From: Adiantum capillus-veneris
Taxonomy: Eukaryota; Streptophyta; Polypodiopsida; Polypodiales; Pteridaceae
DNA length: 64,000 bases
Direction: 5' to 3'
Assembly (NCBI GenBank): GCA_014529385.2
Contig: CM043962.1
Coordinates: 128,455,074-128,519,073, forward strand
Numbering within the stretch: position 1 is the stretch's first letter; each line of letters begins with the position of its first letter. Of the stretch, positions 53,261 through 64,000 are shown one piece after another. Position numbers and translations under genes: made by a program. The notes under the pieces were generated by a model. It was not told the DNA's origin. It worked only from the letters and a program-made list of their open reading frames with translations, and made no database searches.

Positions 53261-53689
53261 TCACTTGAGATGCTATAATTATAACATCTGATACCACTTG
53301 TAGATCATGGAGAGGTCATCTATCCTAGTACTGCTCTTGAACATACATGTTGAACTATGATGTTCCACAAATTGGTCTAGCCATCAATACCCCAAAACCT
53401 TAAGATGTTATAGACCTCCAATGTAGCCAATTAATGCAAGCGTCATACACCTAAGCAACACTTTTCCATCACAAGTTACTCCAACAAGACAACCCTAGAC
53501 CGTTGAAGAAGACAAAGCCCCTCCAATTCCAATAAACACCACCATGAAGAAAATGAGAGGATCACTGAGAAGCAACCCCCAGGAACATGTGGAGAAGCAA
53601 TGGCCTACCAAAGAGGCTCATGAAGGACATCAATAAAGACCGTCGTTCAGTCCACTAGGAGGAAGCATGGGTGCTAAGGGTTCAACACA
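53261..53689. other. No gene seen
   Basis: Unique sequence with short frames only. Confidence 0.4.
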
Positions 53690-53770
53690 GCCAGCCCCAC
53701 CATCTCAAGGGGAGCCATCTAAATTTGTAATAGAAGTTCAAGCAAGGCAATCACTAGCAAGGGGAGCCTG

Positions 53771-54361
53771 CTAAATCTGTAGCAGAAGTTCAAGCAAGGC
53801 AAACACAAGAAAATTGACATCAAAGATAGAGCCAAAAAAAATCACGAGATGCAATGGTATGGTGTGGAGACCAAGCATACCAAGCCATTGTAGAGTGGAA
53901 TAATTAGCAGAAGCCCTTTCCACATGACACCCTACCTCTAACAAGCAACAACAGAAGAAAACCACCAAAGACTTAAGAGACAAAGAAACCTCACCACAAT
54001 GTAGAAGGGAAATCCATAAGCACCACGTGGGCAGGAGCCAACGGTCCAAAATGTCAATAAAACGGCCTCATTCTAGAGAGATATCCCACCCCACAACAGA
54101 TAGGTTGATGAAAATGAGAACATAAGAGCAAAAATAAAAGCCATGCCAAAACACACACTCACGCATCCACAGAGAAACACTCACACATTGACCCAATTCC
54201 AAGCAAAGCAAGTAACAAACCAAAAAGACAAAACAAAACAAAAAGCTGACAAGTATGAACACACACCCACTCACCCACCCAACACAATTGAAAACAAAAA
54301 GAAAAAGAAATAGAGAGAAAACAATGCAAAAGCAAAAAAGAGAGTAAAAGGAGTAAAACAA
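53771..54361 (-). pseudogene. Hydrophobic ORF (copy 3)
   Basis: Two pieces in line with copies 1 and 2: FSLFLFLFVFNCVGWVSGCV, FILVSFLFCFVFLVCYLLCL, ECVFWHGFYFCSYVLIFINL (54361-54068), then DRWLLPTWCLWISLLHCGEV, NYSTLQWLGMLGLHTIPLHL, VIFFGSIF (54049-53771). Confidence 0.35.
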
Positions 54362-54472
54362 ATAAACGAGAAAAGAAAGAGCTAGCTGGTGGAGTTTGGA
54401 ACACCCTAAGTAGCTACTACACTCAAAAGTACAATTTTTAATTAGAATGGAAAGGCCTCTATTGAATCCAAC

Positions 54473-54473
<1 letters not shown>

Positions 54474-54518
<45 letters not shown>
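54474..54518. repeat. (CT)n microsatellite
   Basis: About 45 bases; counterpart of the GA/CT tracts in arms A and B. Confidence 0.95.
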
Positions 54519-54521
<3 letters not shown>

Positions 54522-54931
54522 TGAATCAAAGCAAGTGGACATACTTGCTTTGTGTGAATAAATAGGTGAGTGCGACAAACGATTTTGGGAAGTGTGAAAC
54601 CTCTTGCACAATAACTTACCATCTAGAGAAGAGGTGGTCGTAGGAGCAAAATGAGAGTATAAAGACAAGCAACATGTGGTACATGCATACATCAAATGAG
54701 ACCACGAACAAATTTCATGCAACAAGTGAGACGACATTGAATGCCAATTATGATTGAATCCCTTAATATAGGTCAATATTCTCCAATACCTTCAAGCTCT
54801 CTAACTATTCCATGCTCTTGCAGAGACGAAAGGAAAAGAGCAACATGTTCATGGCATGGACAATATTATCGAAAGTTGAAAGAAGCAATTCAAAATTATC
54901 TAGAAAAAGTTTTTCTATCCATGTAACCTCT

Positions 54932-55140
54932 TGTTGGGGTGTAGGCCAGGTGGCCGTGGGAAACCACCCTTGTATACTTGATTTCACCTAATCAATATAG
55001 GGAGAAAAAGAGAGAGGGTTGACTCTTCTCTTTCTTCTCCACTAACCCAACACAGGCTGTCTGTGATTCATCCCCTTTCCCATTCTCTTCTTCCCCTCTC
55101 TTGCACACACACTCCGTACACGCACTACACGCGCACAACA
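54932..55140 (+). repeat. COP-B1 5' LTR (209 bp)
   Basis: Starts TGTTGGGGTGTAGGCC and ends GCGCACAACA. Contains pyrimidine-rich text; no clear TATA box. Confidence 0.93.
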
Positions 55141-55142
55141 AT

Positions 55143-55154
55143 TGGTATCAGAGC
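55143..55154 (+). promoter_or_regulatory. COP-B1 primer-binding site (tRNA-iMet)
   Basis: TGGTATCAGAGC, two bases after the 5' LTR. Confidence 0.93.
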
Positions 55155-56337
55155 TCAAGGCATCCGGCCCCGAGCCCCGGCTCACTGCGCATGCAGCGAT
55201 CCCAATCGAGATAAGGGAGGAGGTAGTCGGAACCTTCCGGCAATGCATGTGTAAGCTCGATCGACTGTGGGAGCAGCAGTTTGTAGTGAGCTCATTGGGG
55301 CAGCTAGAGAACCGAGAAGCAAAAGGAGGGCTCAAATGGGGGAAATAGAGCCAATTGAGGCAACCAACTGAAATCGAAGGCTTGCACGTTTGTAGCTCTT
55401 GGGAAATATAGTACGAGTCAAAGGCATAATCCTTTTGCAGAGCTTGAGCACAGGAAATCGACACAACTGGCAGTAAGGCAAGGCTTGGAGCAGGACTCGA
55501 GGCAGTAGCTCGAGTTTGAGCAAATCCTGCTGTGTAAGAGCTTGGAGATGGTGAGCACTTGAATGCAGCCGAGTACAATCAAGCAGGCTAAGGGCAAGAG
55601 TTGAAAGGCTCGAATGAAATTGAGCAAGCTTTAGGAGCTGAATTCGGGCAGAGGGGAGCAAAAACGAGCTTCAGCTCGGTAGACAGTAACTTAGCAAGCA
55701 TTGAAGCCTTGAAGGCTTGTATCGGAATCTGCAATTATGCTTGCGAGAAAGTCGGTAGCATAATTGACACAACATGAGTAGGAATAGCAGGATCGGGTAC
55801 AAACCAAAGCCTTGAAAGCAGTTACAGTCGGGCAATTAGAGTTGAAGCTTGAGGCAAGACAGCGAGCTCGAGCAGCATGGCACTCACACACACTCAAGCT
55901 TGCAATAGGCAACGATGTAGCAGGTGCAATCTTGAGCAGTAGGGTTGGGAACCAGCATGAGATCAAGCTTGGTAGCGTTGAGAACACGATTTCTTGTGAA
56001 GCTAGTTGATGTGAGGCGAGCTGCAGAAGTCAACACACACGCTCAGTTCCCAAAGGCAGCGCTGGAATTAGCGAGCAGGGGGAAGAGGCCGAGAGGGCAC
56101 AGGCCGGCAGTCCTTGCATTTTCTCACACACACACACAGCTCATCCTCCTCTCTGCACACACGTCAAACAGAGAGCATTCGACAGAGAATGCAATAATTT
56201 TTTTTAAAACTATTGCTTACACACTTAAGTGTGTGCAGGGGATCGCTTCCACGAGACCACCAAAATCTTTAGACAGCCCCGACTACCCTTTCGACATCCC
56301 CAACATCTAACCCCGAGATCGAGAGAGAAAGAGAGAG

Positions 56338-56405
<68 letters not shown>

Positions 56406-57703
56406 ACACCGTGCTTGTGAGCAAGCACAAGCAATTGAGTCTGACAAGCTTGAGAGCAATTTTGACAGATCGAGCAAGATCTGCGATCAATATCGATCTG
56501 ACTCGGCATTGACCACTCGATATCGGCTTTGAGCATTGGCGTTTTATGGCTACTCGGCTAGCCACTTCCGCCCGGCGCGGCAGAAGGCGACATCGACATC
56601 GACACCACTCATGTGCACCAGCTCGACACTGCTCATTGCGGCGGATCTCCAACATCCGACCCAGACACCAGGCGGTTCCCCAGACGAGCACATTCTCGCG
56701 ATCAACGACTGTGCTTGCAACATGCGCGGGTGAGGTATCTCTATAATAGAGGAGTGACACCCGAGATCGGCACCGAGCACACCGATCGCCCTGTACGACA
56801 CAGTTTACGGATACGACACCTTTGGCAGCTATTCGACTAGCATATTTCTGTCGGATGGTAGAAATCGGCACATAGCGACAACGACACGCATGTTACATGC
56901 TACAGGGGGTTTTTTCAGCCCATTCACTCACAGATTCTCCAGGTTACGAGACACAGCGCTTTCACACACGATTTGGCAGTCATTTCAACAGACGATTCTC
57001 GGCGGACACATGTGTTGACAGATGCATTTTGTTGTAAGCACACCTAGTGCTATTGAGCTCTTTTGAGAGCAGATATCCCCGCAGAGATCACTTTCACTGC
57101 ATGCAGCAGTTCTTGGCGCCTGTTTGAGCGCGGTTTTACTCATGTATGTTGAGTTGCGGACACTGTCCACTGTACTACGTGTGGAACCATTTTTTGGCTA
57201 TTTTGGCATTTTTTCCCGGCCGTTTCTGAGACTCGGACCGGAAGAGCCCTTTATGAGACTGTGGCTAGTCCATTTGTGTCTGCATTAGCCTTTGGAGGGT
57301 CGATAGCGTGAGGTTTTCTTTGAGCTGGGGTGTGCTCGAATGTTGAGACACCTTCGGTGATACAGATAGCTGGAATTCCCCTTTACGGTATCCTCGCCAT
57401 AGGATATGTATCTGGACGGTTATTTATGCTTTTGACGTCGAGTTGGCACTCACATTGCAATGGTTTTGTGCAGCAGATGCCTGGTTAGTGCAGTTGGCAC
57501 ATTTAGATGCATTTTGAGTTGAGTTTTGACTCCTCATACAAAGGAGACTCTGCCGGATTTACTTCCCACGAGTCGTGACTTTCATTGTGGTCACGTTTGA
57601 GTCTATTTCGGTTGAGATTTTACTCCCGATACAAAGGTTACTCTGCCCAAATTTCTACAGCTTCTCGCCATAGTTTGGCACCTCTCAAACCCTCTTATCA
57701 GCA
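55155..57703 (+). other. COP-B1 long untranslated leader
   Basis: About 2.5 kb between PBS and gag without a credible frame. The first part is rich in GAGCAAGC, GCTTGAG and AGCTCGAG words, the middle has a GA tract (56341-56402), and the later part has TCGACATCG-type text. COP-B2 shows the same style of leader. Frames on either strand here look like products of skewed composition. Confidence 0.7.
56341..56402. repeat. (GA)n microsatellite inside COP-B1 leader
   Basis: About 62 bases of GA. Confidence 0.95.
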
Positions 57704-58498
57704 ATGGCTTCTTCTTCAGAAAAGGAGGAGTATTTCATTCGGAAGTTCGATGGCAGCAACTTCACCATGTGGAAAGAGTGCATAAAAGATGTTTTGATAA
57801 ACAAAGGCCTCTCAGAACCGTTGAAAGATCGCGTAGAGGATGATGATTATACACAAGCTCAATGGGAGCTTTTGGATGCAAAAGCCATGGCTACCATGCG
57901 TCTACATCTAGCCGAGTCATTCTTCTTCACTATCATAAGGAAGAAAACAACCAAGGAAATTTGGGATAGCTTATGTTCAGCATGGGAGAGCAAAAGTGCA
58001 TCCAACAAAGTTTTTCTCATGAAAACGCTTATGAAGCTCAACATGAAAGAAGGTAGCACAGTTTTCGGTCAATTAAATGAGTTCAATTCCTTGTTCAGTC
58101 AGCTGACATCTCAGGGCTTTAAGGTGTTTGACGATGAACTCAAGTCTATCTTCTTGTTATGCTCTCTACCCAGTTCACGGGATATCTTTTGCACATCCAT
58201 TAGCAATTCAGCTCCGAATGGCAAGTTAGAGTTCAATGCTATCACAGATGCGTTGCTCACTGAAGAGATTTGTCATAAATCTCTCGATAATGCTAGTCAT
58301 GGAGATGCATATATGGCTGGCAGTTCAACAAAGGCAAGAGGCCGTGACAGGAACAAATACAAAAGCAAAAGTAGAGAGCGAAATCCTCGTAGTCCTAGCA
58401 GACACAGGAACCAAAGTAGAGACTGCAATGCCAGAATGTTGAGTGTTACTATTGCCACAAGAACGGTCATTACAAAAAGGATTGTCGCAGTTTCCTAA
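57704..58498 (+). pseudogene. COP-B1 gag (UBN2-type)
   Basis: 264-residue frame starting MASSSEKEEYFIRKFDGSNF at the first suitable ATG. Capsid motifs: NFTMWKECIKDVLINKGL (residues 19-36), TKEIWDSLCSAWESKSASNK, LMKTLMKLNMKEGSTVFGQL, NEFNSLFSQLTSQGFKVFDD, ELKSIFLLCSLPSSRDIFCT. It ends in a basic RS-rich tail (KSKSRERNPRSPSRHRNQSR). The zinc knuckle CYYCHKNGHYKKDC is encoded just after, in the next frame (near 58440-58490), so a single-base frameshift near 58435 gives the wrong final 24 residues. Otherwise the protein looks whole. Confidence 0.88.
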
Positions 58499-59100
58499 GA
58501 GATCATATTAACATGCAAAAGGATAATTGTGGCAAAAGCACAGTAAAGATTAAGGAGCTCAATATTGTTGAGTCTCCCATACCTACCACTGCAGTAGAGG
58601 ATGCTCCTCCTACAGTGATTCTCATTATGCCCACAGAGATTCATGCCGAGGTGACAGCAGATGCCTCAGATGTTCTCATTTTCACTTCAGATATCACTCC
58701 AGATGCTTTGGTTGCACAGGATGAAGGTTATGCACAGAATTGGATCCTTGATTCTGGTGCAAGTTTTCATGTCACACCGCATAGAGAATGGTTTTCCTCT
58801 TATGCATCCATGCATGGAATAGTCAAGCTTGGTGATTCCTATGAGCTTGACATTATTGGCATTGGTGATGTGAAACTTCAAATGCATAATGGTACTACTT
58901 TTGTGCTGCAGAATGTCAGACATGTGCCCAAGCTTACGAAAAGCTTGCTTTCTATAAGGCAATTGGATGATCTTGGCTACACTACAATTTTTGGTAATCG
59001 TTCTTGGATGATCCACAAGAACAACCTTATCATGATGAAAGGCAATAAAAATGGATCCCTGTACTCTTTGTTTGTTTCGAGTTGTGGCATAGCCAGCTAG
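58440..59100 (+). pseudogene. COP-B1 zinc knuckle and aspartic protease
   Basis: Frame continues from the CCHC knuckle through an acidic linker to protease WILDSGASFHVTPHREWFSS (DSGA near 58753), LGDSYELDIIGIGDVKLQMH, NVRHVPKLTKSLLSIRQL. It ends at TAG 59098-59100. In the neighbouring frame ELWHSQLG (59079-59102) marks the start of the GAG-pre-integrase motif, cut short by the deletion. Confidence 0.87.
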
Positions 59101-59817
59101 GGCTCCACAGAGTTCAAGGATTTTTGCAATAGAAGAGGCATTCGGCGGCAGTTTACTGCTCCATACACACCTGCACACAATGGGATAGCTGAAAGAATGA
59201 ATCGTACGATTCAAGAGCGAGTTGTCTCTATGATGTCTATGGCAAAGCTTACTCCAGAGTTTTGGGGGGAAGCTGTTCTGACAGCAGTGCACATCATCAA
59301 CAGGTCACCTAGTTCTCCTTTGCATTTCAAAATTCCAGAGGAATTATGGACTGGCAAAAGGCCAAGCTATGAGCATTTACGTGTATTTGGATGTGAGGCA
59401 TATGCACATGTGCCCAAAGAACTTCGTCCGAAGTTAGATCCCAGATCACACAAATGCTTCTTTATTGGCTATGGTGCAAACGGAGAGATGGGATATCGTC
59501 TCTGGCACCCAGAATCAAACAAAGTCATTGGTAGCTCACATGTGATTTTCAATGAATCAAAAATGCACAAGAAGCCCATCAAAGATGTTGAGTACAGACG
59601 TGTTCGTTTTGAGGATGTAGCCTCCGAACCATCTCAGTTCAGTAGTGTTGCACCTACTCCTCGAGTGCAAGATACTACTATTGCTCCGGAGAGAGCAGAT
59701 TCCAGTAGTCAGGCACTGAGACGCTCTGAGAGAGTATCACGTGCGCCCGAGCGGTTTGAGCCGGGTATACACCACATTTTGGTCACTGACAGTGGAGAGC
59801 CAACCTGCTACAAATAA
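59101..59817 (+). pseudogene. COP-B1 integrase C-terminal part (core deleted)
   Basis: Opens directly with STEFKDFCNRRGIRRQFTAP, TPAHNGIAERMNRTIQERVV (catalytic Glu), FWGEAVLTAVHIINRSPSSP, KRPSYEHLRVFGCEAYAHVP, KCFFIGYGANGEMGYRLWHP, then the connector (LRRSERVSRAPERFE). The stretch between LWHxxLG and GGEY, about 140 residues in COP-A elements and holding two of the three catalytic acids, is missing. TAA at 59815-59817. Confidence 0.88.
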
Positions 59818-61359
59818 GCTATACAAATGGAGGATAGCGTTAATTGGGAGCAGGCTATGCAATCAGAATACAATTCGATTGTGGCTAATGAGACGTGGGA
59901 TTTGGTTGGATTACCAAAAGGCTAGAATGCTTTACATTGCAAGTGGGTATACAAGAAGAAGTATACAGCGGAAGATCCTGAGCCTAGATACAAGGCTTGT
60001 CTAGTTGCCAAGGGTTTCAAGCAGCAAAAAGGTGTGGATTTTGATGAGATTTTCTCTCCAGTAGTCAAGATGACTACACTTCGCACCGTGCTTGGCTTGA
60101 TTGCTATCCAAGTAATGGAACTTGTCCAAATGGATGTGAACACAGCATTTCTTCACGGGGATCTACATGAAGATGTCTACATGAAACAACCAGAGAGCTT
60201 CATATGTGAAACCCAAAAACCAACGAAGACAGAATTGGTTTGTAGACTTAAAAAGGCACTTTATGGCCTCAAACAAGGTTCAAGGCAATGGTATCAAAAA
60301 TTCGACAAATTCATGCAGTCTCAGGGCTACATAAGAAGTCAAGAGGATTACTACTTATACACAAAAAGATTGAACAATCGTTCTTTAATCATCTTGATCT
60401 TGTATGTAGATGATATGCTTATCGCAGGCAAATCAATTGATGAGATCAATCACTTGAAAAAGAAGCTAAGCACTCAGTTTTCCATGAAAGATTTGGGAGA
60501 TGCCAATCACTTTCTTGGTATGCACATCAAGAGAGACAGGCAACGTGGAATTCTTAAATTATCTCAAGAAAAGTACATTCACAAAGTCTTGCAACTTTTC
60601 AGTATGCAGGGGGGGAAGTCATTGAGTACCCCAATGCAAGCATACTCTAAACTTAGCAAGGAAGACTCTCCCAAGACAGTGGCTGAGAAAGAGGAAATGG
60701 CGAAAGTACCATATTCTTCAACAATTGGCAGTTTGATGTACGCTATGGTAGCCACAAGAAAAGACATTGCACATGCAGTGGGAGTGGTTAGTAGCTACAT
60801 GACAAACCCTAGCAAGAAGCATTGGGAAGCTGTGAAGAAAATCCTCAAATATTTGAAAGGTACAGCTAGCAAGTGTTTACGCTTCGGAAACAGTGATGCA
60901 TCTATTGTAGGTTACACGAATGCGGATTATGCGGGTTGCGTGGATCGTAGAAGATCCACATCTAGCTATGTGTTCATGTTTGCTGGAGCAGCTATCTCTT
61001 GGAGATCGTGTCTCCAAGATTGCACGTCTTCATCTACCACTGAGGCAAAATATGTTGCTGCGTCTAACGCCAGCAAGGAAGCCATATGGTTGGCTCGTCT
61101 AGTGGGAGATTTGGGCATTCACGAGGTTCCAGTACTACATTGTGATAGTCAGAGTGCCATTGCTTTGGCAAAGAATCCGGTGTTTCACTCAAAGTCGGAA
61201 CACGTTGAGGTCAGATACCATGTCATATGAGATGCATTGGCTGGCAAACGTATCGAGCTTGTCAAGGTTCACATTGACGACAACCCCGCAGATGCTCTCA
61301 CAAAGAGCCTAGCCTCGGAGCGATTTACACATTGTATAGAACTTATGGGTGTAGGATGA
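59818..61359 (+). pseudogene. COP-B1 reverse transcriptase and RNase H
   Basis: Same frame as the preceding part; two in-frame stops occur near 59815 and 59923 and a TGA at 61228-61230. RT motifs: VANETWDLVGLPKG, ACLVAKGFKQQKGVDFDEIF, SPVVKMTTLRTVLGLIAI, VQMDVNTAFLHGDLHEDVYM, KKALYGLKQGSRQWYQKFDK, ILYVDDMLIAGKS (YVDD), MKDLGDANHFLGMHIKRDRQ, GSLMYAMVATRKDIAHAVGV. RNase H: GYTNADYAGCVDRRRSTSSY, SSTTEAKYVAASNASKEAIW, LHCDSQSAIALAKNPVFHSK, DNPADALTKSLASERF, end ELMGVG at TGA 61357-61359. The 60034-61227 part is an uninterrupted 398-codon frame. Confidence 0.9.
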
Positions 61360-61430
61360 AGCCTCGGAAATGCTTTATCAACTTTGTATAGACTAACTAT
61401 ACTAATGCCACTATTGGCCACCGTGACCTT

Positions 61431-61442
61431 CAAGTGGGAGGT
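61431..61442 (+). promoter_or_regulatory. COP-B1 polypurine tract
   Basis: AAGTGGGAGGTTG directly before the 3' LTR. Confidence 0.75.
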
Positions 61443-61642
61443 TGTTGGGGTGTGGGCTAGGTGGCCGTGGGAAACCACCCTTGTATACTTGATTTCACCT
61501 AATCAGTATAGGGAGAAAAAGAGAGAGGGTTGACTCTTGTCTTTCTTCTCCACTAACCCAACACAGGCTGTCTGTGATTCATCCCCTTCCCCATTCTCTT
61601 CTTCCCCTCTCTTGCACACACACTCCGTACACGCGCACAACA
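61443..61642 (+). repeat. COP-B1 3' LTR (200 bp)
   Basis: Lacks the 9 bases CACTACACG-type segment present in the 5' LTR; otherwise about five differences. Confidence 0.93.
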
Positions 61643-61705
61643 CCTCCCATTCAATGTTTCTTGCATGAACGGCTACCAAAACTTCTACAATGCATTGGTG
61701 TTGGC

Positions 61706-62940
61706 AGGGACGTGGCATTGCTAATTCTTGGTTCAAAAGTGGCAGCCTAAAAGGTGGCAGCTAAATGCAAGCCCCTCCTCCCACTAACCCATCCAAAATA
61801 GAGCATGATGAGTTGAGCAGGGTTTGGAAGGTTTTCCACTAGTTTTAAGCTTTCCATCAAGATGCTACACATTGAATATCTTTAACTTAATCAAAATATT
61901 TTCTCCAATTTCTCTTATCATCAAGGTGGGTTTTTGCATGCCACATGTAAAGAGTTTTTGGTGGAATATAATATCACACCTCCAAGTTACAAAATGATTA
62001 CAATTGGAGCACAAAAAAATAATGAAAAAAATATTAGGGTTCTTAAAGATAATCGTGGTGCATGAACATGTAAACAACTTGGGTTAGGAACAAAGCTCAA
62101 TTGCGACCAATCTCCCTGATCTAGAACCCTAATTTCGCTAGAATCCCTCCATTTTTTGTTGGTCCAAAATCGTAATATTTTTATACATTTGGAATCCTCA
62201 TGCCAAGAGGAGTCAAAATGTATCATCACAATTGAAAATTTTACCATTTCAAATTTTGATGATTCTAGTACCAGAAGCGCCTTAATTGGACTGGAATTCC
62301 ATAGGCTCTTAGAAGAGTACAAATAGGTTCTGCTTACCTAAGTGGCAAGAAAAGCTTCAAATTACACTCAATACCATAACTTAAAATTATATTTCCATAG
62401 TTTGTGAGAACGGAGGAGTGTGCACTAGAACATAGTAAAGCCCAAGCAATGAAAAAAGAGATGCAAGAACTAGTAGTGCAAGACATTAAAGATGATGAAG
62501 CATCCATAGAAAATAAGAGTGCAGAGGCTAGATCACTCTTAAGCATACACAGGGAAGAGCCATCATCTAAGCTAAAGACCAAAGCAAACCAAGAAAATCT
62601 TGACATCTCCAAGGGTGAACGAACTTGATGTAATGGTGCAAATGAGTTTGTGCAAAGAAGTGCAACAAAAGTTACACATGGCAAAAAAAGAACCTCTGCC
62701 TCTTTCCTTTTAAGAGTTTGTCTATGCCAAGCTTTGAATCTCAAAATAGTGATGATGAGCGAAGCTACGACATTGGCTACCTTGCCTGATTATCAAGGCA
62801 AGTACGAAGCAAAGTTAGAGGTAGTGAAAGTACCGGCTTCTAAAGAGTGTAACCTCTTGATAAAGACAACGCAAGCCGACAAGCTATCTTATCAGCTCCA
62901 CTTATGTGCACTATACCTATAGCAAAGCAGGGAGCCAAGC
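61706..62940. repeat. Repeat R1, copy C (inverted)
   Basis: Reverse complement of copy A: from GGCATTGCTAATTCTTGG through TTTTTGTTGGTCCAAAATCG to CAAGCAAGGAGCACCACACA. It is not next to a Gypsy element or a GT tract, so R1 can exist alone. Confidence 0.82.
62395..62922 (+). pseudogene. R1 antisense reading frame, copy C (best preserved N-terminal half)
   Basis: Frame 62404-62628: MRTEECALEHSKAQAMKKEM, QELVVQDIKDDEASIENKSA, LLSIHREEPSSKLKTKANQE, NLDISKGERT. Then a shift to VQRSATKVTHGKKR and SEATTLATLPDYQGKYEAKL (near 62760). Lys/Glu-rich, probably helical. No family is recognised. Confidence 0.45.
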
Positions 62941-63581
62941 AAGGAGCACCACACACATCCCAAGGGATTCACTCTATATACAAAACGGGACGCCACCTGC
63001 GAGTGGACAACTTTGATAAAACCCCCATATACAACTATATTAGGAAATATGACCCACTTTTCTATGCTTCTACAACAATCAATGCAAAAAACTATCAAAC
63101 CCCTATCTTGCATATAAAATTTAGGTCTCACATGATCTAACTGAGTAAAACTAGTCAAAGAGCATGTATCATAGTGACTGACAACGTACTAAGGAGCCAC
63201 TTCTGTTGATAACTAGATGTACCCTCAACGTTTCTTAGTTTGACTTTCAAACTATGTGCCAAGCAAGGAGCACCACACACATCCCAAGGGATTCACTCTA
63301 TATACAAAACGGGACGCCACCTGCGAGTGGACAACTTTGATAAAACCCCCATATACAACTCATATTAGGGAATATGACCCACTTTTCTATGCTTCTACAA
63401 CAATCAATGCAAAAAACTATCAAACCCCTATCTTGCATATAAAATTTAGGTCTCACATGATCTAACTGAGTAAAACTAGTCAAAGAGCATGTATCATAGT
63501 GACTGACAACGTACTAAGGAGCCACTTCTGTTGATAACTAGATGTACCCTCAACGTTTCTTAGTTTGACTTTCAAACTATG
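62934..63581. repeat. Tandem duplication, 324-bp units
   Basis: GCCAAGCAAGGAGCACCACA starts at 62934 and 63258, and both units run to TTTCAAACTATGTGC. Only a few differences are seen (for example ATATTAGGAAATATG against ATATTAGGGAATATG). It overlaps the end of R1 copy C. Confidence 0.93.
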
Positions 63582-63877
63582 TGCACGTTTAGCCTGCACT
63601 CTAGCTTTTTGTCCAATTCTAACCCATCTAAGTTACTAAAAAAACATGGTTATAAAGTTGTGTTAGGTTCTCTGTGTAAATTTTCATCTATACAAAGTCT
63701 TTATAGCTTTCATTCCTCAACAAATGAACTATAATAAAAAAACAATCGAGTGATACAAAGTAGTGTTAGTTCTTGCATGTATCTTTGTAACTATTGGCTC
63801 ACAAGCTCGAGGGAAGACTCTTTTGGGAAGCCATGATTATGAAACACAAGAACTTTCTCTCATTTTCCCCTTTTCTC

Positions 63878-63918
<41 letters not shown>

Positions 63919-64000
63919 CCCAAATATGATACCCCCTCCCTTGTTTTTAAGCTTGAGAGATAAATATTGGGGTCCTGGCCCTAACTTATACGCTTATGTA
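63582..64000. other. No gene seen; (CT)n at about 63878-63915
   Basis: AT-rich sequence with a CT microsatellite and no recognisable coding frame. Confidence 0.5.

Larger units (their letters stand above)
53690..54931 (-). repeat. Third copy of the arm repeat (R2), split by COP-B1
   Basis: Runs in the arm B orientation: GCCAAAAAAAATCACGAGAT, the hydrophobic ORF, a CT tract (54474-54518), GTGAGACGACATTGAATGCC and TTTTTCTATCCATGTAACCT. COP-B1 follows at 54932, and the repeat resumes at 61648 (CATTCAATGTTTCTTGCATG) for about 58 bases before R1. Confidence 0.85.
54932..61642 (+). mobile_element. Ty1/Copia LTR retrotransposon COP-B1, complete ends, internally deleted
   Basis: 6,711 bp with LTRs at 54932-55140 (209 bp) and 61443-61642 (200 bp; the difference is one 9-bp indel). 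A perfect iMet PBS and a PPT are present. The flanking 5-mers are CCTCT and CCTCC, a target duplication with one change. The related arms at 24520 and 29660 act as empty sites and show uninterrupted AACCTCxCATTC. By eye the LTRs differ at about five positions plus the indel. The coding region keeps most of gag, protease, integrase C-terminal half, RT and RNase H, but lacks the integrase core. A leader of about 2.5 kb precedes gag. Confidence 0.93.

Noticed and set aside
55042-55661. Minus-strand frames of 100-178 residues over the COP-B1 LTR and leader
   Set aside because: They cross the LTR boundary and PBS, and are low-complexity Ser/Leu/Cys; not credible genes.
56269-56871. 200-residue minus-strand frame in the COP-B1 leader
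   Set aside because: Contains a long Ser-Leu run from the GA tract and lies antisense in an element leader; no motif, and not found in COP-B2.

Overview
The window is repeat-dominated nuclear DNA of a land plant. The evidence is Ty1/Copia and Ty3/Gypsy LTR retrotransposons with plant-type domain order, tRNA-iMet primer-binding sites (TGGTATCAGAGC), a hAT transposase remnant, long AG/CT microsatellites and a plant-type FCP1-like phosphatase pseudogene. A seed-free plant such as a fern is possible, judging mainly by one ORF that resembles a fern/bryophyte mobile-element family. That is only an inference. I see no intact host gene, no rRNA or tRNA gene and no CRISPR array.

Layout. 1-640: fragment of Copia family COP-A. 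641-3740: non-coding DNA, a GTAC-rich minisatellite and a decayed FCP1-homology (NLI-interacting-factor-like) phosphatase gene. 3815-11640: a satellite array of about 430-bp units, split by the COP-A1 element (4273-9345, 227-bp LTRs, TSD CTAGA). 11904-12443: an uncharacterised ORF. 13235-21041: a Gypsy element (GYP-1) into whose LTR the COP-A2 element (16138-20960, TSD ATTAT) inserted. 21080-22393: repeat R1, with a degenerate antisense ORF.

22555-25600 and 28500-31575 are two arms of an inverted duplication of about 3 kb. Each arm carries an uncharacterised ORF with 33-residue repeats and a hydrophobic ORF. 31575-35640: a non-autonomous Copia derivative (COP-B2). 35640-38990: LTR-like DNA and a Gypsy gag. 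39600-41600: a dead hAT transposase. 41590-45530: Gypsy GYP-2. 45581-53700: a mosaic of R1, inverted repeats R4/R5, two orphan LTR/PBS junctions, repeat R3 and a Gypsy gag-protease remnant. 53690-61705: a third copy of the arm repeat, split by Copia COP-B1 (54932-61642). 61706-62940: an inverted R1 copy. 62934-63581: a 324-bp tandem duplication.

No operon-like cooperation exists here. The history is nested insertion followed by decay. LTR pairs and target-site duplications give relative order: the satellite array predates COP-A1, GYP-1 predates COP-A2, and the arm repeat predates COP-B1. Every pol gene is broken, yet the LTRs of COP-A1 and COP-B1 are about 97-98% identical by eye, so insertion was fairly recent and probably used enzymes supplied in trans. 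The parts least explained by known families are the inverted duplication with its two ORFs, the antisense ORF in R1 and the 430-bp array.
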